Assembly: GCA_023428065.1 (NCBI GenBank)
Contig: JAEYZI010000053.1
Coordinates: 1 to 31,302 of the forward strand
Length of the DNA stretch: 31,302 nt
From: Actinomycetes bacterium
Lineage (GTDB): Bacteria > Actinomycetota > Actinomycetes > Actinomycetales > Microbacteriaceae
Direction of reading: 5' to 3'
Positions 15,177 to 21,856 of the stretch are shown one piece after another. Under the pieces are notes generated by a model. The model saw nothing but the letters and a program-made list of their open reading frames with translations. It was not told where the DNA came from and did not search any database. Within the stretch, counting starts at the first letter, position 1. The number at the start of each line of letters is the position of its first letter. A program made the position numbers and the translations under genes.

Positions 15177-16622
15177 ATGGACGGGCACCTCGGCGAAGAG
15201 CTCATCGTCATCGGCGTCCTGTTCCTCATCGCGTACGTGCTGGGGCGGATCGGGAAGCTGGTCGGCCTGCCCTCGATCCCCATCTACATGCTCGTGGGGC
15301 TGCTGGCGAGCCCGCACTTCCACCTGTTCCCCCTCAACATCGAGTCGGGCTACGTCGAGCTCATCGCGATCTTCGGCCTCCTCTTCCTGCTGTTCAACCT
15401 CGGTCTCGAGTTCGACCAGGACGAGTTCTTCGGCAACGCGGGCAAGCTCCTGCTCTCGGGCGGCAGCTACGTGCTCATCAACATGGGTGTCGGCTTCGCC
15501 TTCGGCTTCATGGTGGGCTGGGGCACGCGGGAGGCGCTCGTCATCGCGGGCATGACGGCGACGTCCTCGAGCGCGATCGTCACGAAGCTGCTCATCGAGC
15601 TGCGGCGCCTCGCGAACCCCGAGACGCCGATGATCCTCGGCGTCACCGTCGTCGAGGACATCTTCATCGCGATCTACCTCGCGATCGTCTCGGTCGTCAT
15701 CTCGGGGGAGACGGACTTCTGGGCGGTCGTGCTGAAGCTCGCGATCGCGTTCCTGTTCCTCGTCGTCATGTTCTCGGTCGCGCGCTGGGGCGGCAGGCTC
15801 GTCTCCCGCCTCGTACAGACGAAGGACGACGAGCTCTTCACGATCCTGATCTTCGCGCTCGCGGTCGCCTTCGGCGGCATCGGCGAACTGCTCGGCGTGA
15901 CGGATGCGATCGGCGCGTTCCTCATCGGCCTCGCGCTCGGTGCGACGCGGTTCCGCGCGCGCATCGAGGCGTTCGCGACGCCGCTGCGCGACGTCTTCGG
16001 GGCGTTCTTCTTCCTCAACTTCGGGCTCGCGCTCGACCCCTCGACGTTCGGCGAGGTGCTGCTGCCGGTGGCCGGCGCGATCGTCATGACGATCGTGCTC
16101 AACATCGCGGCGGGGCAGTTCGTCGCGTGGCTCAACGGCTTCGGCCCGCAGGCGGGGCTCAACGCCGCCGTCATCCTCGTGAACCGCGGCGAGTTCGCGC
16201 TCATCCTCGCGACGCTCGCCGCGGCGGGCGGGCTCGATGCGCGGCTCACCCCGTTCGCGGGGCTGTACGTGCTCGTCATGGCACTCGTCGGCCCCGTGTT
16301 CGCGGTCAACTCGGAGCGCATCGGCGCCCTCTTCCGTCGTCGCCGGCGCGGCCCGGAGCAGCCGCACGAACTCGACCTCGAGCGGGAGCGGGCGCTCGCG
16401 CTCGCCGAGGCGGCGATGACCGGCGAGCCGGAGGCCGAGGAGGTCGCGGCGGGGGAGACGCCGCCCGCCGCCGAAATCGAGCCCGAGCTCGAGGACACCG
16501 CGCCCGACGTCGAGTCGGCCGTCGAGCGCGAGCGGCGCCGCGCCGAGCAGGCGCGCAGCCAGTCCGACCAGCTCACGGCCGACGAGGTGCGTCGTGCGCG
16601 CGAGGTCGACCCCGAGTACTGA
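15177..16622 (+). CDS. CPA2-family cation/proton antiporter (KhtU/KefB-like)
   Basis: The 481-residue membrane protein has a Na+/H+ exchanger domain over about residues 10-390, with many hydrophobic segments. Hallmarks are LIAYVLGRIGKLVGLPSIPIYMLVGLL, LLFNLGLEFDQDEF, the central MTATSSSAIVTKLL and NRGEFALILATLAA. The last 80 residues are a charged, Glu/Arg-rich cytoplasmic tail without an RCK_N (TrkA-N) domain; the regulatory domain is supplied by the preceding gene. It most likely exports K+ (or another cation) in exchange for H+. A GGAGG lies about 8 bases before the ATG. Confidence 0.92.
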   Translation: MDGHLGEELIVIGVLFLIAYVLGRIGKLVGLPSIPIYMLVGLLASPHFHLFPLNIESGYVELIAIFGLLFLLFNLGLEFDQDEFFGNAGKLLLSGGSYVLINMGVGFAFGFMVGWGTREALVIAGMTATSSSAIVTKLLIELRRLANPETPMILGVTVVEDIFIAIYLAIVSVVISGETDFWAVVLKLAIAFLFLVVMFSVARWGGRLVSRLVQTKDDELFTILIFALAVAFGGIGELLGVTDAIGAFLIGLALGATRFRARIEAFATPLRDVFGAFFFLNFGLALDPSTFGEVLLPVAGAIVMTIVLNIAAGQFVAWLNGFGPQAGLNAAVILVNRGEFALILATLAAAGGLDARLTPFAGLYVLVMALVGPVFAVNSERIGALFRRRRRGPEQPHELDLERERALALAEAAMTGEPEAEEVAAGETPPAAEIEPELEDTAPDVESAVERERRRAEQARSQSDQLTADEVRRAREVDPEY

Positions 16623-16653
16623 CGCGCTGATCTTGCGCCCAGCCACGACCTGG

Positions 16654-16665
16654 CAGAGTGATCGG
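16654..16665 (+). promoter_or_regulatory. Possible leaderless promoter of SURF1 gene (-10 CAGAGT)
   Basis: CAGAGT (16654-16659) is six bases from GTG 16666. The first base deviates from TANNNT, so it is weaker, but the geometry matches neighbouring genes. Confidence 0.4.
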
Positions 16666-17460
16666 GTGACCGCAGTGCCCGATCCGGATGCGCGCCCGCC
16701 GCGCCCGACGCTCGCCCAGTTCCTGAGCGTCGCGCGGCGCCCGCGGTGGATCGGCGCCCTCCTGCTGTCGCTCGGGGTCGCCGCGGCGTTCGCGGCGCTC
16801 GGGCAGTGGCAGCTCGACCGCAGCGTGCAGAACGTGGCGCCGCCCGTGTACGACACCGAGACGCCCGTCGAGCTCTCGACCGTGGCGACGCCGCAGTCCC
16901 CGATGACCGACCCCTCGATCGGGCAGCGCGTCACGGCATACGGAACCGTCGTGCCGGGCGACTTCTCGGTCATCGGCCCGCGCGAGAACGACGGCGTGGA
17001 GGGGTCCTGGCTCGTGGCGCACGTCGTGACCGACGACGGCGCCTCGCTCGCCGTCGGTCTCGGTTGGGCGCCCGACGCGGACGCCGCGCTCGCGGCGGCA
17101 GCGGACGTTCCCGAGCGCCTCGAGGTCGCCGGCCGCTACCTGCCCACCGAGTCGCCCGAGCTCAACGACGTCGAGGAGGGCGAGCGTCGCGTGCTCTCGA
17201 TCGCCGAGCTCGTGAATCTGTGGGAGGAGCCGGGCCCCGTCTACGCGGGCTACGTCGTGCTCGCCGAGCCCACACCGGGTCTCGACGCCATCCATCAGCC
17301 GCCGCCGCTGCGCGACACGAGCCTCAACTGGCTCAACGTGTTCTACGCGATCGAGTGGGTCGTGTTCGCGGGCTTCGCGGTGTTCCTCTGGTACCGGCTC
17401 GTGCGCGACGTGTGGGAGCAGGAGACCGCGGGAACCCCCGAGGCACCGCAACTAGACTGA
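16666..17460 (+). CDS. SURF1-family cytochrome oxidase biogenesis protein
   Basis: The 264-residue protein has the SURF1 layout: an N-terminal transmembrane helix (RRPRWIGALLLSLGVAAAFAALGQWQLDR, near 24-52, with the family's GxWQ-type ending), an extracytoplasmic domain (VTAYGTVVPGDFSVIGPREN, then SWLVAHVV and LGWAPD), and a C-terminal helix (LNVFYAIEWVVFAGFAVFLWYRLVRD). SURF1 proteins help assemble cytochrome c oxidase, probably at heme a insertion. GTG 16666 was chosen because the -10-like box is six bases upstream; an in-frame ATG at 16594 would overlap the antiporter gene. DUF3817 and guaA follow closely. Confidence 0.9.
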   Translation: MTAVPDPDARPPRPTLAQFLSVARRPRWIGALLLSLGVAAAFAALGQWQLDRSVQNVAPPVYDTETPVELSTVATPQSPMTDPSIGQRVTAYGTVVPGDFSVIGPRENDGVEGSWLVAHVVTDDGASLAVGLGWAPDADAALAAAADVPERLEVAGRYLPTESPELNDVEEGERRVLSIAELVNLWEEPGPVYAGYVVLAEPTPGLDAIHQPPPLRDTSLNWLNVFYAIEWVVFAGFAVFLWYRLVRDVWEQETAGTPEAPQLD

Positions 17461-17464
17461 GCCC
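17453..17464 (+). promoter_or_regulatory. Leaderless promoter of DUF3817 gene (-10 TAGACT)
   Basis: TAGACT (17453-17458) overlaps the last codons and stop of the SURF1 gene. Six bases later comes ATG 17465. This may give the DUF3817-guaA pair its own transcript. Confidence 0.55.
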
Positions 17465-17914
17465 ATGCACGCTGGCCCCCGCCCCTCCGACGTGCCCCGG
17501 CTCCGCACCGCCCTCAAGGTGTTCCGGGTCTCGGCCGCCATCACCGGCACCTTCCTGCTGCTGCTCGTCGTCATGATGGTGCTGCGCTACGGCTTCGGCG
17601 TCGACATCGAGCTCGGCGGGCCGTTCGGCTTCCTCGCGCTCACGCCGAAGGACCACATCACGGCGGTCAACCTGTCGATCGGCATCCTCACGGTGCACGG
17701 CTGGCTGTACGTGCTCTACCTCGCGTGCGACTTCGTCATGTGGCGCCTGGCGCGCTACAGCTTCGGGCGCTTCCTCTTCATCGCGCTCGGCGGCGTCGTG
17801 CCGTTCCTCAGCTACTACTTCGAGTTCCAGGTGCCGCCCTACATCGAGGGCCGCATCCGGAACACCCTGGACCAGACGGATGCGGCGACCGCCGCCAAGG
17901 AGGTGAGCGCGTGA
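17465..17914 (+). CDS. DUF3817 integral membrane protein
   Basis: The 149-residue protein has three hydrophobic segments (about 25-45, 70-95 and 105-125) and the DUF3817 features LKVFRVSAAITGTFLLLL, IGILTVHGWLYVLYLACDF and FLSYYFEF. The family's function is unknown. It starts four bases after the SURF1 stop and its own stop overlaps the guaA start (GTGA), so it is translationally coupled to GMP synthase. The coupling is not explained by any known activity. Confidence 0.9.
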   Translation: MHAGPRPSDVPRLRTALKVFRVSAAITGTFLLLLVVMMVLRYGFGVDIELGGPFGFLALTPKDHITAVNLSIGILTVHGWLYVLYLACDFVMWRLARYSFGRFLFIALGGVVPFLSYYFEFQVPPYIEGRIRNTLDQTDAATAAKEVSA

Positions 17915-19491
17915 GCGAGACCGCTCAGCGCCCCGTGCTCGTCGTCGACTTCGGCGCGCAGTACGCCCAGCTCATCGCCCGCCGCGTGCGCGAGGCGGGG
18001 GTCTACAGCGAGATCGTGCCGCACACGATCTCGGCCGAGGAGCTCGCGGCGCGCAACCCGGTCGGCATCGTGCTGTCGGGCGGCCCGTCGAGCGTCTACG
18101 AGGAGGGATCGCCCGACCTCGACGAGGGGATCCTCGAGCTCGGGGTGCCGACGCTCGGCATCTGCTACGGCTTCCAGGTGATGGCGCGCCAGCTCGGCGG
18201 AGAGGTCGCCAAGACGGGCGCCCGTGAGTACGGCTCGACCGAGGTGCGCCTCGTGGCGGGCTCCGACGGCGGGACGCTCCTCGCGGAGCAGCCGATCGAG
18301 CAGACCGCGTGGATGAGCCACGGCGACTCGGTCGTCAAGGCGCCCGAGGGCTTCGAGGTGCTCGCGGCGTCCGATTCGACCCCGGTGGCCGCGTTCGCGG
18401 ACGACGAGCGCAAGCTCTACGGCGTGCAGTGGCATCCCGAGGTCAAGCACTCGCAGTTCGGCCAGCGCGTGCTCGAGAACTTCCTGCACCGCGCGGCGGG
18501 CATCCCCTCGGACTGGAACTCGGGCAACGTGATCGCCGAGCAGGTCGAGCGCATCCGCGCCCAGGTGGGCGGCGGCCGCGTGCTGTGCGCGCTGTCGGGC
18601 GGCGTCGACTCGGCGGTCGCCGCGGCGCTCGTGCACGAGGCGGTCGGCGACCAGCTCGTGTGCGTCTTCGTCGACCACGGCCTCCTGCGTGCGGGAGAGC
18701 GCGAGCAGGTCGAGCAGGACTACGTCGCCTCGACGGGCGTGCGCCTCGTGACCGTCGACGCGCGCGAGCGCTTCCTCTCCGCTCTCGCGGGGGTGTCCGA
18801 CCCCGAGGAGAAGCGCAAGATCATCGGGCGCGAGTTCATCCGCACCTTCGAGGCCGCGCAGGCGGAGCTCGTGGCGGAGTTCGCCGCCGAGGGTGACCCG
18901 ATCCGCTTCCTCGTGCAGGGCACCCTGTACCCGGATGTCGTCGAGTCGGGCGGCGGGACGGGCACCGCGAACATCAAGTCGCACCACAACGTCGGCGGAC
19001 TCCCCGAAGACCTTCAGTTCGAGCTCGTCGAGCCGCTGCGCACCCTGTTCAAGGACGAGGTGCGCGCGATCGGCCGCGAGCTCGGCCTGCCCGAGGCGAT
19101 CGTCTCGCGTCACCCGTTCCCGGGGCCGGGCCTCGGCATCCGGATCGTCGGCGAGGTGACCGAGGAGCGGCTCGAGACGCTGCGCGCGGCGGACCTCATC
19201 GTGCGCACGGAGCTCACGGCCGCGGGGCTCGACGCCGAGATCTGGCAGTGCCCCGTCGTGCTGCTCGCGGATGTGCGCTCGGTCGGCGTGCAGGGCGACG
19301 GCCGCACCTACGGCCACCCGATCGTGCTGCGCCCCGTCTCGAGCGAGGACGCCATGACGGCCGACTGGACGCGCCTGCCCTACGACTGGCTCGCGCGCGT
19401 CTCGAACCGCATCACGAACGAGGTCGCCGGCGTCAACCGCGTCGTGCTCGACGTCACCTCGAAGCCCCCGGGGACCATCGAGTGGGAGTGA
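17911..19491 (+). CDS. guaA: GMP synthase (glutamine-hydrolysing)
   Basis: The 526-residue enzyme converts XMP, ATP and glutamine to GMP. The class I amidotransferase domain (residues 1-195) has Cys85 in GICYGFQ and His175/Glu177 in QWHPE. The ATP pyrophosphatase domain has the P-loop LSGGVDS (228-234). The C-terminal dimerisation domain carries HPFPGPGLGIR and ends KPPGTIEWE. Length is standard. The GTG start overlaps the preceding stop by four bases and AAGGAGG lies upstream. It completes the pathway begun by guaB at 8554. An 11-bp tandem duplication covers its stop codon. Confidence 0.98.
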   Translation: MSETAQRPVLVVDFGAQYAQLIARRVREAGVYSEIVPHTISAEELAARNPVGIVLSGGPSSVYEEGSPDLDEGILELGVPTLGICYGFQVMARQLGGEVAKTGAREYGSTEVRLVAGSDGGTLLAEQPIEQTAWMSHGDSVVKAPEGFEVLAASDSTPVAAFADDERKLYGVQWHPEVKHSQFGQRVLENFLHRAAGIPSDWNSGNVIAEQVERIRAQVGGGRVLCALSGGVDSAVAAALVHEAVGDQLVCVFVDHGLLRAGEREQVEQDYVASTGVRLVTVDARERFLSALAGVSDPEEKRKIIGREFIRTFEAAQAELVAEFAAEGDPIRFLVQGTLYPDVVESGGGTGTANIKSHHNVGGLPEDLQFELVEPLRTLFKDEVRAIGRELGLPEAIVSRHPFPGPGLGIRIVGEVTEERLETLRAADLIVRTELTAAGLDAEIWQCPVVLLADVRSVGVQGDGRTYGHPIVLRPVSSEDAMTADWTRLPYDWLARVSNRITNEVAGVNRVVLDVTSKPPGTIEWE

Positions 19492-19504
19492 GCTGGGAGT
19501 GAGC
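19483..19504. repeat. 11-bp tandem duplication spanning the guaA stop
   Basis: TGGGAGTGAGC occurs twice back to back (19483-19493 and 19494-19504). The guaA TGA is in the first unit. The second unit is out of the coding frame, so the protein end is unaffected. Confidence 0.9.
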
Positions 19505-19508
19505 TGAC

Positions 19509-19536
19509 CCCCTTCCGGGGCTCCCCCGTCAAGGGG
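19509..19536 (+). terminator. Possible terminator of guaA
   Basis: An outer CCCCTT/AAGGGG stem encloses an inner CGGGG-CTC-CCCCG hairpin. It starts 18 nt after the guaA stop. No T run is present. Confidence 0.6.
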
Positions 19537-19560
19537 CTCCCGCGCGGTCGTGCCGACTCA

Positions 19561-19573
19561 TACGCTTCAAGGC
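19561..19573 (+). promoter_or_regulatory. Leaderless promoter (-10 TACGCT)
   Basis: TACGCT (19561-19566) is seven bases before ATG 19574. No other ribosome site is needed. Confidence 0.5.
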
Positions 19574-20239
19574 ATGCAGCGGGACACCGTCGGATCCGCG
19601 CGCCCGCGTCTCGTGGACGACCGCGGCGCGGCCGCGCCGACGCCGCTCTTCGTCGCCTACGTCGTGGCCCTCGCGCTGTCCGCCGTCGCGACGTTCCGCG
19701 GCGGCGTCGACGCGCGGGCGATCGCCGACTTCGTGCTGCTCGCGGCGACGCTCACGGGGGCGGCGCTCGTGCTGTTCGCCGCCCTCATGATCTGGGCGAC
19801 GCGGGGGCGGCAGCGCGCGTCGGCGCTCGCGGCGGCGCGCCCCGGCGCGCTCGTGTTGCGCGGCACGCGCGCCCGCGGTCTCGCGGCGGCGGTTCGCGCC
19901 CTGCGCTCCGAGGTGCCGTTCGTGCCGATCGGGGTCACCCTCCTCGCCGACCACCGGGGCCTCGAGGTGTGGTCGGGGGCCGCGGAGCACCCGGTGCGCC
20001 TCGGCCGGGCGCCGTGGGATGCCGTGGCCGACGTGCGCGTCACGCATGTCACGCGGTTCGGCCGCTCGACGGGTGGCATCACGGTGAGCGTGCTCGACGG
20101 GGTCGACGGCGGCGTGGTCGAGCTGCCGTTCGCCGTGCTCGGCTCGGGCCTCGGCGGCCTCTCGGTGCCGAAGGGCCCCGAGCTCGAACTCATCGTGGAG
20201 TCGCTGAGGGACCGTCGCGCCGACTCGGTCCACGTGTGA
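19574..20239 (+). CDS. Membrane protein of unknown function
   Basis: I do not recognise the family. The 221-residue protein has two transmembrane helices near residues 25-45 (PLFVAYVVALALSAVATF) and 50-75 (DFVLLAATLTGAALVLFAALMIW), then a soluble cytoplasmic region with alternating hydrophobic beta-like segments (GVTLLADHRGLEVW, VADVRVTHVTRF, GGITVSVLDG). This layout is like small bacterial PH-domain membrane proteins, but the match is only by shape. ATG 19574 was taken from the leaderless promoter. Its last 50 bases overlap the 3' end of the opposite-strand gene. Confidence 0.7.
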   Translation: MQRDTVGSARPRLVDDRGAAAPTPLFVAYVVALALSAVATFRGGVDARAIADFVLLAATLTGAALVLFAALMIWATRGRQRASALAAARPGALVLRGTRARGLAAAVRALRSEVPFVPIGVTLLADHRGLEVWSGAAEHPVRLGRAPWDAVADVRVTHVTRFGRSTGGITVSVLDGVDGGVVELPFAVLGSGLGGLSVPKGPELELIVESLRDRRADSVHV

Positions 20240-20744
20240 CCGGGCGGAGCAGTCGCGACGCCCACGCGCGGGCGAGCCATCCGCTCACGGCCATCGTCGC
20301 GCCGACGATCGCGAGCGCCGGCAGCATCCGCGAGTAGTCGAGCCCGAAGGCCTCGCCGACGAGCACGGCGGAGACGGCCACGGGGATCGCCGTGAGGGCG
20401 GTCACGGGCGGTCGGTGCCGCACGAGCAGCCACAGCAGGTAGGGGACGACGAGCACCATCACGAAACGCGGGCCGGTCAGCAGGAGCCACATCGTGAGCG
20501 TCGAAGGCCCCACTGCGACGACGCGGCGCCAGCCGTCGGAGGGCAGGATGCACCACCCCGCGACGTGGGCGAACGTCGCGACGCCGAGCAGCCACAGGGT
20601 CACGGTGTTCGACCCCGCGATCGCGACGCCGCCTCCCACGATGAGCCACGTGCCCGCCCACAGCCGCGTGGCGTGGTCGCCCCAGCGCAGGGGGACCGCC
20701 TCCGCGGGGCGCCGCTGCGCGGCGGGGGCGGGCGCGGTGGTCAT
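20190..20744 (-). CDS. Integral membrane protein of unknown function
   Basis: I do not recognise the family. The 184-residue protein has five or six hydrophobic segments (TWLIVGGGVAIAG, LWLLGVATFAHVAGWCIL, LTMWLLLTGPRFVMVLVVPYLLWLLV, LTAIPVAVSAVLVGEAF, ALAIVGATMAVSGWLA) and an Arg-rich, positively charged C-terminal tail. ATG 20744 has a -10 (TACGAT) six bases upstream on the - strand. It is divergent from the phosphodiesterase gene, and its tail overlaps the unknown gene on the + strand by 50 bases. Codon periodicity and the promoter support it as real. Confidence 0.75.
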   Translation of the reverse strand: MTTAPAPAAQRRPAEAVPLRWGDHATRLWAGTWLIVGGGVAIAGSNTVTLWLLGVATFAHVAGWCILPSDGWRRVVAVGPSTLTMWLLLTGPRFVMVLVVPYLLWLLVRHRPPVTALTAIPVAVSAVLVGEAFGLDYSRMLPALAIVGATMAVSGWLARAWASRLLRPVTRGPSRRDGPSATPR

Positions 20745-20756
20745 GTTCGGATCGTA
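20745..20756 (-). promoter_or_regulatory. Leaderless promoter of the - strand membrane protein (-10 TACGAT)
   Basis: On the - strand TACGAT (20756-20751) is followed by six bases and then ATG 20744. It lies back to back with the phosphodiesterase promoter region. Confidence 0.55.
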
Positions 20757-20762
20757 ATGGGG

Positions 20763-20774
20763 GAGGATGAGGGC
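20763..20774 (+). promoter_or_regulatory. Possible leaderless promoter of glycerophosphodiesterase (-10-like GAGGAT)
   Basis: GAGGAT (20763-20768) is six bases before ATG 20775. It fits -10 position and spacing but could equally be read as a ribosome site (GGAGGA). Confidence 0.35.
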
Positions 20775-21755
20775 ATGACTCAGCAGCGGCGTCCGTGGGT
20801 CATCGGGCACCGCGGCGCGAGCGGATACCGCCCCGAGCACACGCGCGCCTCCTACGAGCTCGCGTTCGCCCTCGGGGCCGACGCGGTCGAACCCGACATC
20901 GTCGCGACGCGCGACGGCGTGCTCGTGCTGCGGCACGAGAACGAGATCTCGGGCACGACGGATGTGGGGCAGCGCCCCGAGTTCGCGGACCGTCGCACGA
21001 CGAAGCGGTTCGGCGCGGTGTCGATGACGGGCTGGTTCACGGAGGACTTCACGTGGGACGAGCTCGCGACGCTGCGCGCGGTCGAGCGGCTCCCGGGCGT
21101 GCGCCAGGGCTCGACGACCTTCGACGGGCGCTACCCGATCCTCCGCCTCGACGAGCTGCTGGTGCTCATCGCGGAGGCCTCCGAGCGACACGGGCGGCAG
21201 CTGGGTCTCGTCGCCGAGATCAAGCACGCGGCGTACTTCGACTCGATCGGGCTTCCCCTCGGTGAACTCGTCACCGACGCCCTCGCGCGCTTCTCGGGAC
21301 CGCTCGTCGTCGAGAGCTTCGAGGAGACGGTGCTCGGCGACGTGCGTCGGCGGGGCCTCGAGGCCGAGCTCGTGTATCTCTTCGAGGCGAGCGGCACGGC
21401 GCCCGACCTCGCGATGAGCCTCGGCGCAGCCGCTCCCGACTACACGGCGCAGCTCGAGGACCTCGACGCGCTCGCCGCGCGCGTGGACGGCATCAGCGTC
21501 GACAAGGGGCGCCTGCTCACGCCGGATGCGCGCGCGGGCGTCGAACTCGTCGACCGCTCCCACCGAGCGGGACTGCGCATCTTCACGTGGACCCTGCGTC
21601 CCGAGAACAAGTTCCTCACGAAGCCTTTCCGCACGGGCGAGCCCGCCCAGTGGGGCGACTGGCGCGGGGAGTTCGAGAGCGTCTTCGCGACGGGGGTCGA
21701 CGGCGTCTTCGCCGACCAGCCCGACCTCGCGGTCGCCGTGCGCGACGGGCGCTGA
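20775..21755 (+). CDS. Glycerophosphodiester phosphodiesterase family protein
   Basis: The 326-residue protein has the GDPD TIM-barrel motifs: IGHRGASGYRPEHT at the N-terminus (His12), AVEPDI (Glu39, Asp41) and VLRHE (His54, with Glu55). C-terminal strand motifs are LRIFTWTLRPENKF and GVDGVFADQPD. These enzymes hydrolyse glycerophosphodiesters to glycerol-3-phosphate and an alcohol with a divalent metal. No signal peptide is present, so it is probably cytoplasmic. Its product is the substrate of GlpD encoded at 12885. ATG 20775 starts just before the conserved motif. Confidence 0.93.
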   Translation: MTQQRRPWVIGHRGASGYRPEHTRASYELAFALGADAVEPDIVATRDGVLVLRHENEISGTTDVGQRPEFADRRTTKRFGAVSMTGWFTEDFTWDELATLRAVERLPGVRQGSTTFDGRYPILRLDELLVLIAEASERHGRQLGLVAEIKHAAYFDSIGLPLGELVTDALARFSGPLVVESFEETVLGDVRRRGLEAELVYLFEASGTAPDLAMSLGAAAPDYTAQLEDLDALAARVDGISVDKGRLLTPDARAGVELVDRSHRAGLRIFTWTLRPENKFLTKPFRTGEPAQWGDWRGEFESVFATGVDGVFADQPDLAVAVRDGR

Positions 21756-21773
21756 TCGGGCCGCCACCCCACC

Positions 21774-21810
21774 GGGGGACAACCGCCCCTGGATTCCGGG
21801 ACGGGGGACA
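21774..21810. promoter_or_regulatory. Direct repeats GGGGGACA before the two-component operon
   Basis: GGGGGACA occurs at 21774-21781 and 21803-21810, 29 bases apart, in the 101-bp gap before the kinase operon. They could be regulator half-sites (possibly autoregulatory), but no factor can be assigned. Confidence 0.35.
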
Positions 21811-21856
21811 CGGCATCCTGGCCTGCAGAGACCGCGCGACGCGGAAGGATGCAGGC

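Noticed and set aside
12624..16973. A 1449-codon open frame on the - strand
   Set aside because: It is antisense to glpD, the antiporter pair and part of the SURF1 gene, all with strong motifs. The product is repetitive charged sequence with no domain, caused by few stop codons at high GC.
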